In this document: positions 8,094 through 16,280 of the stretch, piece by piece
Position numbering within the stretch: position 1 is the stretch's first letter
Layout: every line of letters begins with the position of its first letter
From: Deltaproteobacteria bacterium
GTDB lineage: Bacteria; Desulfobacterota; GWC2-55-46
Assembly: GCA_016213015.1 (NCBI GenBank)
Contig: JACRCE010000038.1
Span: 1-51,887, forward strand
Direction of reading: 5' to 3'
DNA: 51,887 bases
Program-made: the position numbers and the translations under genes
Notes under the pieces: generated by a model
Databases searched by the model: none
The model's input: only the letters and a program-made list of their open reading frames with translations
Told to the model about the DNA's origin: nothing

Positions 8094-8867
8094 CTATCTT
8101 CTCATCTGCCTGATCGACAAGGTTGCGACAAAGACGAGAGTGCTTATCATTATGAACACCGGTCCAGGTGTCAGTTTGTAGAGATGCGAAATATATACGC
8201 CGAGGGAGGCGGCTATCACGCCAAACATGACGCTTTGAATAAGAAATGCGCGAAGGCTTGAGGCGATGTTTTTTGCGGAGGCCGCCGGGATTATCACAAG
8301 GGAACCCATGAGGAGGGCGCCGACAAAGCGTATGCCGAGGGCGACCGCGAGGGCGAAGCTCAAAAGGAAGAACAGCTCGAGCCGTTTGTGCTTGACGCCG
8401 ATTGATTGAGCCATCTCCTGCGAGACCATGTTGAGCGCGAGCCGTTTTCTCATTACGAGCACCGCGGTTATCAGGACTATGGACAGGAGCACCGAGGCGG
8501 CCGACTCGACGACGTTCAACTCCGTGAGGTTGCCGAAAAGCGCCTCTATCAACTCATGCTCAGGCATGACGAGCGCGCCCAACGCAAGGGAGGCCGTGAA
8601 GAACACGCCGACTATGGTTTCAAGGGAAAGCGCGCTCTTATACTCTATCAGCCATATCCCGACGACGGCCATTACGAGGAAGGCGATTGCGCCTATGAAC
8701 GGATTGATCTTGAAAAAGATGGCGAGCGCGATGCCTGGCATGGCCACGTGCGAAAGGGCGTCTCCCACGAGCGCCATCCTTTTGAGTATGGCAAAGGCCC
8801 CGAGGAGCGACGCCCCTGCGGCGACGAAGGCCGCGACAACGATGGATAGTGTTATGTCAAGGGTCAT
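8094..8867 (-). CDS. znuB: Metal ABC transporter permease (ZnuB/ABC-3 family)
   Basis: A 257-aa protein with about seven to eight transmembrane segments and the ABC-3 signature region: GALSHVAMPG-type motif (here GDALSHVAMPGIALA, residues ~35-49) and a RFVGALLMGSLVIIPAA helix near residue 180-200. The ABC-3 family imports Zn2+, Mn2+ or Fe2+. The ATG lies 1 nt after the stop of the ATPase gene, so the two are coupled. No substrate-binding lipoprotein (ZnuA type) is encoded nearby, so the binding protein must lie elsewhere and the metal cannot be assigned. Confidence 0.88.
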   Translation of the reverse strand: MTLDITLSIVVAAFVAAGASLLGAFAILKRMALVGDALSHVAMPGIALAIFFKINPFIGAIAFLVMAVVGIWLIEYKSALSLETIVGVFFTASLALGALVMPEHELIEALFGNLTELNVVESAASVLLSIVLITAVLVMRKRLALNMVSQEMAQSIGVKHKRLELFFLLSFALAVALGIRFVGALLMGSLVIIPAASAKNIASSLRAFLIQSVMFGVIAASLGVYISHLYKLTPGPVFIMISTLVFVATLSIRQMRR

Positions 8868-8868
8868 T

Positions 8869-9558
8869 TCAGTTGTGTTTGTGCTGGAAGAAGGCCTTTT
8901 CGCCGCCGTAAAGGTTCACGAGTTTTTCGCTGTCGAGTATGTCCTTGGGAGCGCCGAAACAGAGCTTCGAGCGATTCAGACACAGCACGTTGACGGCGTG
9001 GCGATAGACCACGTTAAGGTCGTGGGAAACGAGGATGATCGTAAGCCCCAAGTTTTTCTGGAGGTGATAGAGCATCTTGTATATGGACTCCTGCCCGGTG
9101 ATGTCTATATCGGCCGTCGGCTCGTCAAACAATAAAACGTCAGGGGAGCCGAGCACCGCCCATGCCACGAGCACCCTCTGCCTCTGTCCAACCGATATCT
9201 CGCCGAGCCCGCAGTCGAGTATGGACGGGGCAAGTTGAACGTAATCGAGGGAGGCGCGTATCTTCGATTCATCGGCTCCCACGCCCCTAAGGTGAAAAAA
9301 CTCCCTGACCGTCAGCGGCAGGTCGGTCTCTATGTCCATGCGTTGCGGCACGTAGCCGGTCTTTGCGCCCTTCTCCCAGACAACCGCGCCGCTGTGCGGG
9401 ATAAGCCCTATAAGGGATTTGAGGAGCACGGTCTTGCCCGCGCCGTTAGGCCCGATAATGGCAAGACACGAACCCTTCTCTACTTCGAAGTTTACGTCCT
9501 CGAGAATCTTGACGCCGTTTATCTCGATGTTTAGATTTTTTACGGTAAGTATGGCCAT
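8869..9558 (-). CDS. znuC: Metal ABC transporter ATP-binding protein (ZnuC type)
   Basis: A 229-aa ABC ATPase: Walker A GPNGAGKT (36-43), Q-loop in GYVPQR (69-73), signature ISVGQ (121-125, a variant of LSGGQ), Walker B VLLFDEPT (141-148), and switch histidine in LVSHD. It energises the adjacent ABC-3 permease. It is the first gene of the operon znuC-znuB-lipoprotein; its ATG has no strong Shine-Dalgarno, so a short-leader transcript is possible. I looked for a clear Zur or Fur box upstream (9559-9640) and saw none I would defend. Confidence 0.9.
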   Translation of the reverse strand: MAILTVKNLNIEINGVKILEDVNFEVEKGSCLAIIGPNGAGKTVLLKSLIGLIPHSGAVVWEKGAKTGYVPQRMDIETDLPLTVREFFHLRGVGADESKIRASLDYVQLAPSILDCGLGEISVGQRQRVLVAWAVLGSPDVLLFDEPTADIDITGQESIYKMLYHLQKNLGLTIILVSHDLNVVYRHAVNVLCLNRSKLCFGAPKDILDSEKLVNLYGGEKAFFQHKHN

Positions 9559-9640
9559 GATATTCGGACAATACTATCATACATCGGGGGATAATGCGTC
9601 AAGGTTTCAGTCAATACCGTTGTCGTTGGCGGTTTATGGC

Positions 9641-9670
9641 TTGATTTCAGTATGATGAAAATCATATAAT
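9641..9670 (+). promoter_or_regulatory. Sigma-70-type promoter of the DUF1858-like gene
   Basis: TTGATT (9641-9646) is followed after 18 nt by a perfect TATAAT (9665-9670); the predicted start is near 9677, giving a ~60-nt leader. Confidence 0.65.
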
Positions 9671-9736
9671 GTAAATAGCGGGCGCGTTATGCTTGTATAG
9701 GCACAAGATTGCCACGCCTTAAAACGGGAGGTTTCG

Positions 9737-9961
9737 ATGCCAGAGTACGACAACATAAGCGGAGACATGACGACCGGCGAGGTTACGACGAAATGGCCTG
9801 CGACAAAGGAGGTCTTCAGCAAGCACTTCGGCGGCGGGTGTTTTACCTGTCCGGCCTTCGGATCGGAGCCTATCTCCATAGCCTGCTCCATGCACTCGAC
9901 CGACGTCGCCATGTTCGTAAACGAGCTTAAAGAGGCTGCTAAGAAGGACGTTAAACAATAA
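9737..9961 (+). CDS. DUF1858 / hybrid-cluster-associated disulfide domain protein
   Basis: A 74-aa cytosolic protein. The pattern is an N-terminal TTKWPATKEVFSKHFGGGC strand-helix, a CxxC-like pair (GGCFTCPAFG), a third Cys before a His (IACSMHS) and a C-terminal amphipathic helix, matching the DUF1858/TIGR03980-type redox-disulfide fold often encoded near hybrid-cluster or nitrite-reductase proteins. Its role is probably thiol redox. A good ribosome site (GGGAGG), a sigma-70-like promoter and a terminator show an independent transcription unit. Confidence 0.8.
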   Translation: MPEYDNISGDMTTGEVTTKWPATKEVFSKHFGGGCFTCPAFGSEPISIACSMHSTDVAMFVNELKEAAKKDVKQ

Positions 9962-9984
9962 TCGGGTCTTTGTCATGCGGCTGA

Positions 9985-10015
9985 ATGCGGCTGATGAACA
10001 ACAGCCGCATTTTTT
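9985..10015 (+). terminator. Rho-independent terminator after DUF1858-like gene
   Basis: A perfect 9-bp stem ATGCGGCTG / CAGCCGCAT with an 8-nt loop is followed by six T. Confidence 0.92.
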
Positions 10016-10104
10016 CATGGTTGCGACATGTGGCGTTTTTTGCGTAAACCAGATGGCGCGCCTAGATATAGACGAGAATAACTGATGAAAAAGGCCGTTA
10101 AAGC

Positions 10105-10566
10105 ATGAGACTTACCTCGCATGTCATACAGGCAACGGCAACGTCAGCCGTAATGACGCAATTTTTAACGCCTATTGAAAACGTGGCGCTGTTTTTGAGC
10201 ATCATCTTCATTGACGTTGACCATTACTTCGACTTCGTCGTGGTCTGTAAAAGGTTCGGCGTCCGGGACATGTTTAAGTATCATGGCTGGGTTTGGCATT
10301 TCAGGGACAATGTCTACGGCATAAGCCTCTTTCATACGGCCGAGGCGTTCATACTCCTTTTCGCGCTCGGTTTCGCGTCGCACTATTTCTGGATAATCCT
10401 GGCTGGCTTCCTATTCCATTTTATTTTTGACCTGATATTCCTGACGCGTCATCGCATAATATTTAACCGGGCCTTTTCAATAATCGAATACGTTATAAGA
10501 AAAAGGAATCCCGCGTCAAAGGGGTATCCCGTTCCCGATGATGGTTTCTGGAACGGCGGGCGCTGA
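10105..10566 (+). CDS. Small polytopic membrane protein, possibly DUF457/YdjM-like hydrolase
   Basis: A 153-aa protein with about four hydrophobic segments. Residues ~33-42 (IIFIDVDHYF) give a D-x-D-H pattern, and paired His appear in HGWVWHF, in SLFHTAE and in LFHFIFDL, spaced as in membrane-embedded metal-dependent hydrolases of the DUF457/YdjM group. This assignment is tentative. No ribosome site is obvious. It precedes the decayed radical SAM gene and is not clearly part of either neighbouring operon. Confidence 0.55.
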   Translation: MRLTSHVIQATATSAVMTQFLTPIENVALFLSIIFIDVDHYFDFVVVCKRFGVRDMFKYHGWVWHFRDNVYGISLFHTAEAFILLFALGFASHYFWIILAGFLFHFIFDLIFLTRHRIIFNRAFSIIEYVIRKRNPASKGYPVPDDGFWNGGR

Positions 10567-10617
10567 TTCATCGTCCAGATATGCCGGTATAGTCCTCCTT
10601 ATGGCGTAGCGCGAAAA

Positions 10618-10913
10618 ATGAAAAAAATCAATCCGGATACATTCAAAGACGAAGCGGAACTTCTTGAATATCTAAAAAAACTCCCGCGTTATAGAAATAC
10701 GAGGCTGAAATCCGCTTACTGCAGGGTCTTTGGCTTAGGCAAACCTATACGGGTTATCACTCGTGCTTTCCGCGACGCTTATCATGGATAACATGGCGGA
10801 TATGGAGTATTTGGCCGAGTCGGCAAAGGAAAAGAACTGCAGGCTACAGTACAGCATTTTGTATAATGCCGATAATATAAACGACGACAGGCTCATCATG
10901 TCCGAAAATAAGC
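10618..10913 (+). pseudogene. Remnant of a radical SAM gene, internally deleted and cut at the 3' end
   Basis: An ATG at 10618 opens a frame (MKKINPDTFKDEAELLEYLK...) matching the first ~60 residues of the intact radical SAM protein encoded at 15030-16181. After about 10762 homology jumps, in another frame, to that protein's residues ~194-242 (shared blocks DMEYLAE and QYSILYNAD). The lost segment (~residues 61-193 of 383) includes the CxxxCxxC iron-sulfur site, so no activity is possible. The second fragment is continuous in frame with the SDR gene that follows. Both parts have the same orientation, opposite to the intact copy. Confidence 0.88.
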
Positions 10914-11710
10914 GCTCGACTTTTAACGACGCTAATGCCGTACGGTTTAGGAGTTGTGTCGTCATCGGCTCCTCACGAGGACTCGGCGCGGCCTTGGTGG
11001 ATGGATTATTGGAACGCGGCTATACCGTAACCGGAGTGGCAAGGACAATGCCGGATGCCGAAAGGCTTGAGCGATGGAACGCTTCAAGAAGATACAAACA
11101 TTTTATCGCGGACATCTCATCGCAAGACGGTCTGACGGCCGTCAAGGAAATTTCGAAAGATCTTCCTCTTGAGCCCGTGTGCGTCATTTTTAACGCCGCG
11201 TCGGTGGAAACGGACGTGCATGGCCGTTTAATAGATCATGATGCGCTGACAAGGGTCAATAGCACGGCTATCGTCGGTCTCGGCAATACGACGGCGGCCT
11301 TCCAGAGTCATCTCACGACGCGCGGCGGATATTTCGTCGGCATTTCCTCCTTTAGCGCCTTTGCGCCGCCATTCAACGAACCGAGAGCCGCATACCCGGC
11401 ATCAAAGGCGTATCTTGATATGTTTTTGCGGTCTTTGCGTATTATATGGCGCGATAAAGTGACAGTGGTAACCGTACATCTCGGTCATCTTGGGAGAGGG
11501 GATTTCTTTTTGTCGGGAATGCTGGTGTCCGATTATGACAAAACCGCGAATAAGATAATCACTGGGATAACCGGTAAAAAAACGCCGCGCGAGATAAATT
11601 ACCCATTCATCTATTGTCTCGTATACCGTTATATCCTATCCTGTATACCTGATTTTTTGTACATAAAAGCGGCGGTCATATTTAACCGCGTGAAGAGAAA
11701 TAAAACGTGA
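10898..11710 (+). CDS. Short-chain dehydrogenase/reductase
   Basis: A Rossmann-fold SDR (~270 aa from the ATG at 10898). The nucleotide motif GSSRGLGAA is at residues ~20-28, an NAA motif follows in VIFNAAS, the catalytic Ser is probably in GISSFSAF and the YxxxK motif is YPASK. The PG motif after the active site is replaced by HLGHLGRG, unusual for the family. The open frame extends upstream to 10763, but those ~45 residues come from the decayed radical SAM gene, so I chose ATG 10898. The TGA stop overlaps the GTG start of the next gene (GTGA). Its substrate is unknown; the context suggests a lipid or sugar intermediate. Confidence 0.82.
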   Translation: MSENKRSTFNDANAVRFRSCVVIGSSRGLGAALVDGLLERGYTVTGVARTMPDAERLERWNASRRYKHFIADISSQDGLTAVKEISKDLPLEPVCVIFNAASVETDVHGRLIDHDALTRVNSTAIVGLGNTTAAFQSHLTTRGGYFVGISSFSAFAPPFNEPRAAYPASKAYLDMFLRSLRIIWRDKVTVVTVHLGHLGRGDFFLSGMLVSDYDKTANKIITGITGKKTPREINYPFIYCLVYRYILSCIPDFLYIKAAVIFNRVKRNKT

Positions 11711-13128
11711 GAACGGATATAATATTTTTCCAGCAGTACGCTGTCCCATACTTCGGCGTGTTGTCCCTTGCCGCGCATCTGAACTGCAAGGGTTACAAGA
11801 CCGATGTCTTTATCGAGTCTATTGATAAAATAGACGCCTTGAAAGGATTAAACCCCAGGCTCATCGGCATATCCGTAATGTCCCCTGAGCACAACTGGCT
11901 CGTCGGGGTTATAAAGACGATAAAAAAAGAGATGCCAAGCGCAACGATTATCGTAGGCGGTATCCATGCAATGCTCTACCCGAATGATATACTGTCGGAA
12001 ACCGAAGCCGATTTGGTATGTAACAGCGAAGGGGAAGAAGTGCTGTCGAAGGTTTTGGCCGAGCTTGACAAGCCTGTGCGGGATTGGTCGAATATAACGG
12101 GGATTGTATACAGAGATAAGGATAACAATATACGCTCCAATGAGATGGCGGATGTGGTTCCGTATGATGACGTTGTCATCGAGGACAAGGGCTTTTATTA
12201 CAATAGATACCCCGATCTTGCAAAAGATACCGTTCACAGGTTCATCTCAAGCCGTGGCTGTCCGTATAAGTGCAGTTTCTGCTATAATGCCGTCATTAAA
12301 GACGCGCTTAGGGGTAAAGGCATATACGTCAGGCAAAAGAGCGTTGAAAACTTCGTTAATGAGATATTGCTTGAGTGCAAACGCCACGAGGTCGAGTCCA
12401 TTTTTTTCTATGACGATCTTTTTACCTTCAATAAGAAGTGGCTACGCAAGTTTCTTGAGAGATATAAAAAAGATATAAAGATACCTTTTATGTGCACCAC
12501 CCGCGCCAATCTTATGGATGATGAGATAGCCGGTCTTTTGGCCGAGGCGGGTTGCAGAACCATAAGTTTCGGCATTGAGACGGGCAATTATCAGATTAGA
12601 AAGAATGTGCTCAACAAGGGCGTTTCCGATGATGAAATAATAAGATGCGGCAGCATACTTAATAAACACGGCATCAAGGTTCAGACGGCCAACATGTTTT
12701 GTCTGCCGGATGAGACGTTGAAAGACGCGCTGAAGACGATAGAACTCAATATACTGGCCAAGACCAACTACGCATTTACGGCGCTTTTTATGCCGTTCCC
12801 CAATACCGAGATAACTAATTATTGCATCGGTAAGGGCTATGTTAAATTCGGCTATTCGCTGAAAGACGTCCCGTATTCCTTCCTTAATCACAGTGTGCTC
12901 GATCTGCCGGATAAGGAAGCAATAATGAATGTCCATCGTCTCGCGTTCTTTTTCATAAAATATCCGAGGTTTTTTAAGTTGGCGAAACACGCCGTTAGAT
13001 ACAGGTTTTTAACGCCTTTATTTAAGCGCGTATTCCTTTTAAGCAATCTGCTTCGTCACAAAGAAGAGAGGGGAATATCGCTTTGGTCAGCAATCAGATA
13101 CGCATGGAGGTTGCGCGGCTCATTTTAG
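11707..13128 (+). CDS. B12-binding-domain radical SAM protein
   Basis: A 473-aa protein: an N-terminal cobalamin-binding-type Rossmann domain (~1-140, with IVGGIHAMLYP as the GG loop but no DxHxxG His), then a radical SAM barrel with C185-x3-C189-x2-C192 (SRGCPYKCSFCYN), a GIETG strand and a C-terminal ~90-residue basic/hydrophobic tail. Such proteins catalyse methylations, ring rearrangements or C-C bond formation on lipids and natural products. The GTG start overlaps the SDR stop, and the methyltransferase follows 18 nt downstream, so SDR-radical SAM-methyltransferase form one operon. The substrate is unknown. Confidence 0.87.
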   Translation: MRTDIIFFQQYAVPYFGVLSLAAHLNCKGYKTDVFIESIDKIDALKGLNPRLIGISVMSPEHNWLVGVIKTIKKEMPSATIIVGGIHAMLYPNDILSETEADLVCNSEGEEVLSKVLAELDKPVRDWSNITGIVYRDKDNNIRSNEMADVVPYDDVVIEDKGFYYNRYPDLAKDTVHRFISSRGCPYKCSFCYNAVIKDALRGKGIYVRQKSVENFVNEILLECKRHEVESIFFYDDLFTFNKKWLRKFLERYKKDIKIPFMCTTRANLMDDEIAGLLAEAGCRTISFGIETGNYQIRKNVLNKGVSDDEIIRCGSILNKHGIKVQTANMFCLPDETLKDALKTIELNILAKTNYAFTALFMPFPNTEITNYCIGKGYVKFGYSLKDVPYSFLNHSVLDLPDKEAIMNVHRLAFFFIKYPRFFKLAKHAVRYRFLTPLFKRVFLLSNLLRHKEERGISLWSAIRYAWRLRGSF

Positions 13129-13146
13129 GGATTAGCCGCCACGAAA

Positions 13147-13878
13147 ATGAAAACAAACTACAAATATGAAAACCAGAAACAGTTCTGGGAGTATGCCGGC
13201 ACTATCGGCTACGGCAAGGCTATATTCGCCAATCCAACGGTAGAGCGGCATATTATAGAAAAGCAGTGGCGTCTCGCCATTGAGACCGCGAAAGAGATAG
13301 GGGTTGATGACGGCGCTCGTGTTTTAGAACTTGGGTGCGGAGACGGTGAGTTCGCCAATAACGTCCTAACTCGTATTTATAAGAGCATAGACGCCTATGA
13401 TGTCGCGGCTTCCGCCATTGATAGCGCCAAGACTCATGACAAATCCGGCAAGGTCAATTTTGTCGTGCGTGACGTTACCGATATTTCTTATGCAAAAGGA
13501 GATTCGTGGGACTGCGCCTTTCTTATCGGTTTTTTACATCACGTGAAGGGATTTACCCCTAAGATAGTTGAGCGTCTGGCCGAGGTCTGTCCAAAGGTGG
13601 TAGTGCTTGATCCGAACGGCGACAACCTCATAAGAAAGTTCCTTGAATTAACGCCGTCATACAGGCGGGCAGGCGAGGACAGCTTCAAGCTTAAAAAGCT
13701 CATTAAGATATTTGAGGATAACGGATACAAGACAACGATCGTAAAGAGAACGACTCTGGTTCCTTCCATGCTACCTGAAAGATTCTTTGGGTTTGTCAAA
13801 TGGATAGAGCGTATAGTCGAGGCTAATCGTGTTTTAAGCAGGCTTTGTTCCTCGTATGTGATAGGGTTTGAACGTTAA
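13147..13878 (+). CDS. Class I SAM-dependent methyltransferase
   Basis: A 243-aa protein with SAM motif I VLELGCGDG (residues ~59-67), an acidic residue ending motif II (IDAYD) and a post-motif VVLDPNGDN. The N-terminus FWEYAGTIGYGKA resembles small-molecule methyltransferases of polyketide/saccharide clusters rather than rRNA enzymes. It is the last gene of the SDR-radical SAM operon and ends 7 bp before the convergent membrane-protein gene. It probably methylates the product of the adjacent radical SAM/SDR steps (inference). Confidence 0.8.
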   Translation: MKTNYKYENQKQFWEYAGTIGYGKAIFANPTVERHIIEKQWRLAIETAKEIGVDDGARVLELGCGDGEFANNVLTRIYKSIDAYDVAASAIDSAKTHDKSGKVNFVVRDVTDISYAKGDSWDCAFLIGFLHHVKGFTPKIVERLAEVCPKVVVLDPNGDNLIRKFLELTPSYRRAGEDSFKLKKLIKIFEDNGYKTTIVKRTTLVPSMLPERFFGFVKWIERIVEANRVLSRLCSSYVIGFER

Positions 13879-13885
13879 GCGGTTT

Positions 13886-14416
13886 TTATTCCAGCAACGG
13901 CAGTTTTATTGCCCTTCCCCAGAAGTTTACCGCCTTGGCCGCATAGTAGAGCAGCTTCCCATCTATAAAATATTTGCCTTCATATTTTTTAAGCTGTCTC
14001 ATGGAGATGAGCCTTTCAACGCGCACGTCGAACATATCCTTTGCGTTGTAGATGGCCTCGACCTCCGTAATCCTCAATTGCTCGTTAGCCTTGATTTCAT
14101 GCAGTATACGGATGCGTCTGGCGGTCTCGCTCATATTGAAGATATGAAAGTAACAGTACCCGATAGCGGAATATACGATAAGCGAGTATAGGGATGCTGC
14201 AAGCGTTGTCGTTCCCATCGGCTGTCCGTTCATGACGTAGAGCCGGAATAAAATGCCGGTTGGGATATACCCCGCGAGTACGGCGTAGCCGCATATAATC
14301 TGGCGCGAAAAATCGTGGATAAAACGGCTGATAATCCTAGATAGCGTTATGTGCGCCGCAAGGATCATAAAAGGAGAGGCCGCAAGTAAAACGATTATCT
14401 TTATCGTCGTCTCCAT
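13886..14416 (-). CDS. Unknown membrane protein with C-terminal winged-helix-like domain (B)
   Basis: A 176-aa protein that I do not recognise. Residues ~1-100 hold three to four transmembrane segments; the C-terminal ~75 residues (from ETARRIRILHEIKANEQL) have a helix-helix-helix-wing pattern ending YEGKYFIDGKLL, like a winged-helix domain. I chose the ATG at 14416, 1 nt after the stop of the upstream partner, rather than the upstream frame at 14473. The pair shares the same architecture (membrane part plus winged helix), suggesting two subunits of one membrane complex or membrane-bound regulators. Confidence 0.7.
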   Translation of the reverse strand: METTIKIIVLLAASPFMILAAHITLSRIISRFIHDFSRQIICGYAVLAGYIPTGILFRLYVMNGQPMGTTTLAASLYSLIVYSAIGYCYFHIFNMSETARRIRILHEIKANEQLRITEVEAIYNAKDMFDVRVERLISMRQLKKYEGKYFIDGKLLYYAAKAVNFWGRAIKLPLLE

Positions 14417-14417
14417 T

Positions 14418-14951
14418 TTATCCGATGCCCGCCGGGAGTCCGAGGAGCGAGCGCAAAAAACTAAAAATGCCAAGCAATAAGTTGCCCCTCTTTGTCAGTT
14501 TATATCGTCCGTCCGTTATCGTTACGAAGTTCGTATCTATTAAATCCTTAAGCCTCGGTTCAAGCATCTTCGACGTATTAAAGTTTGCCTTAAGTTTTTC
14601 ATGTCCGACGCCTTTGGGCGCCGCCGAGGCGACTATAAGGAGCATAGTGAGCGTGGGGCAGTTGGCTTGGAGGGCGGGGTAGGATAAGATATATCCGCCG
14701 GTAAGCGAGTAATGGAAAAGCAGTATTGCCAGAAAGTCCACAATGACATGTAATGGCGGACCGTTAAAGATCGTACCGGTGCGGTTAATGGCCAATGTCG
14801 CCGTTGCAAGTAATATGGCGGGAATTACAATGAAAATCAGCACGAGCGCTCCCATATAATTTTTGGGAGGAGCGCGTCTCCAAACGAGCACATGGATGAG
14901 GAGGCTTATGCTAAAAAGGATTATCCCGGTTAAAGGAACGGAGAGATTCAT
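14418..14951 (-). CDS. Unknown membrane protein with C-terminal winged-helix-like domain (A)
   Basis: A 177-aa protein that I do not recognise. Three or four transmembrane segments (residues ~5-110) are followed by a winged-helix-like tail: a helix HEKLKANFN, a recognition-like helix SKMLEPRLKDLIDTNF and a wing VTITDGRYKLTKRG, closing with a GIFSFLRSLLGL amphipathic helix. It is the first of a two-gene unit with the next membrane protein, lies between a methyltransferase and a radical SAM gene, and is transcribed in the same direction as the latter. Confidence 0.7.
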   Translation of the reverse strand: MNLSVPLTGIILFSISLLIHVLVWRRAPPKNYMGALVLIFIVIPAILLATATLAINRTGTIFNGPPLHVIVDFLAILLFHYSLTGGYILSYPALQANCPTLTMLLIVASAAPKGVGHEKLKANFNTSKMLEPRLKDLIDTNFVTITDGRYKLTKRGNLLLGIFSFLRSLLGLPAGIG

Positions 14952-15029
14952 TTATTTCATGCTATGGTAATCAAGCCGCCGTTGTCAAGATAAAAGGTGA
15001 GGGAGGTAAGTACAATCCACGCCATGCGC

Positions 15030-16181
15030 TTATCCTTTGATTTTTAGCGCGTCGGCCAACTGTATAAGAAGTATGTTTAATATATTGCGAGGGCTTAAAT
15101 TCATAAGCGCGTTATGCTCGTTATTAGCCAAAAAAGAGCAGTGTCTGCAATCGTTCTTATCGTGGCATGATCTGATTGCTCCTGATACGCCAAGTTCTTT
15201 GATATTCGGCGCGTCGTCATAGTTATTAGCCCAGCATGTTACAACCCTTCCATCTGCGTCTATCTGATACTTCAAACTGCCGTGATAACATGGTATCAAA
15301 TTTTTTTTATTCACGGCGTCCATATCTTTGTCTCGATAGAGGTTTTTTTCATAAAAATTATCCGGCCATTCGATGGCGGTTGTTAGAACATTTTCTGAAT
15401 AATATATCGGGTATCCTTGTTTTTTCAGGTTTAATATTTTTTTCGTGATCGCTCTAATTTCCTCATCCGACATTACCAGATTTTTATCTGTTATTTCGTC
15501 GGCATTATAAAGTATGCTGTATTGAACCCTAATTTTTTTGGCGGTTGCTAGTTCAGCTAAATATTCCATGTCATTCATGTTGGATTTTGTCAGGGTTGCG
15601 TGAATAGCTAATGGGATATTGTTATGTGAGACTACATCAATCGCCTCCATTACCTTTTTATGGCAACCGGCCCCTCTATTTTTATCGTTGTTCTCTTCTC
15701 TGCCGTCAAGGCTGATGCAGATCGTATCAACGCATTTTATCTCCTGAATCCTTTTTGGCAAGAGATAGCCGTTGGTGTTAAAGCTTATGTAAAAGCCTCT
15801 ATGTTTGGCGTAGTTTATGATTTCACCTATATCCTTACGCAGAAGAGACTCACCCCCGTGGATAGTGAGAAGCCTGGTGCCCAAACTCTTTAATTCATCG
15901 ATTATTTTTATCAGCTCTTTTGTTGAATAATCCTTATAATGACCGCGAGCGCCATACTCTCCGTAGCAATAGACGCATTTCAAGTTGCACGAATTATTGG
16001 TAACAAGCACGATAAATATCGGCTTCATGATCCCAGTGATTCTGCAGTATGCAAGGCTCAAAAAAAAAGCCAATCGTCTGTAGGCCGATCTAATTTTTGT
16101 ATTTTTGTATCTCGGAAGGCGTTTTAATTGTTCCAATAAAGCCGCGTCGTCTTTGAAGGCATCCAAACTTATTTTTTGCAT
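15030..16181 (-). CDS. Radical SAM / SPASM-type protein
   Basis: A 383-aa protein. Residues ~1-50 form a basic, partly hydrophobic N-terminal region. The radical SAM core begins at CNLKCVYC (C65, C69, C72), has a GGE motif (109-111) and a substrate-side SFNTNGYLLP strand. The C-terminal part has further cysteines (CYHGSLKYQIDADGRVVTC, then CHDKNDCRHC) as in SPASM domains that hold auxiliary 4Fe-4S clusters. Family members mature peptides or modify sugars and lipids. It is followed by the two membrane/winged-helix genes in the same direction. A degraded, internally deleted copy sits at 10618-10913. Confidence 0.87.
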   Translation of the reverse strand: MQKISLDAFKDDAALLEQLKRLPRYKNTKIRSAYRRLAFFLSLAYCRITGIMKPIFIVLVTNNSCNLKCVYCYGEYGARGHYKDYSTKELIKIIDELKSLGTRLLTIHGGESLLRKDIGEIINYAKHRGFYISFNTNGYLLPKRIQEIKCVDTICISLDGREENNDKNRGAGCHKKVMEAIDVVSHNNIPLAIHATLTKSNMNDMEYLAELATAKKIRVQYSILYNADEITDKNLVMSDEEIRAITKKILNLKKQGYPIYYSENVLTTAIEWPDNFYEKNLYRDKDMDAVNKKNLIPCYHGSLKYQIDADGRVVTCWANNYDDAPNIKELGVSGAIRSCHDKNDCRHCSFLANNEHNALMNLSPRNILNILLIQLADALKIKG

Positions 16182-16201
16182 GGGTCGTTTCTTTCCTTAG
16201 C

Positions 16202-16280
16202 GGGCCGCTGAAAAAGGCGCATCTGCTTTGTTGTCCCCCGCTTAAAGCATGCGAGGGCAGGCTCGTCGTTCAGAATTGCG
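16202..16280. repeat. Partial copy of the GGCCGCTGAAAAAG element
   Basis: It starts GGCCGCTGAAAAAGG and shares CATCTGCTTTGTTGTC and a CTCGTCGTT block with the element at 42608-42759. About 27 bp (CCCCGCTTAAAGCATGCGAG region) are inserted relative to that copy, and the rest is replaced by the 70-bp palindrome starting at 16281. Confidence 0.75.

Noticed and set aside
8869-9736. Zur or Fur box upstream of the metal transporter
   Set aside because: No convincing palindrome with the known consensus in 9559-9640.
10763-10897. N-terminal 45 residues of the SDR open frame as a genuine domain
   Set aside because: They match an internal part of the neighbouring radical SAM protein and are better explained as pseudogene remnant.
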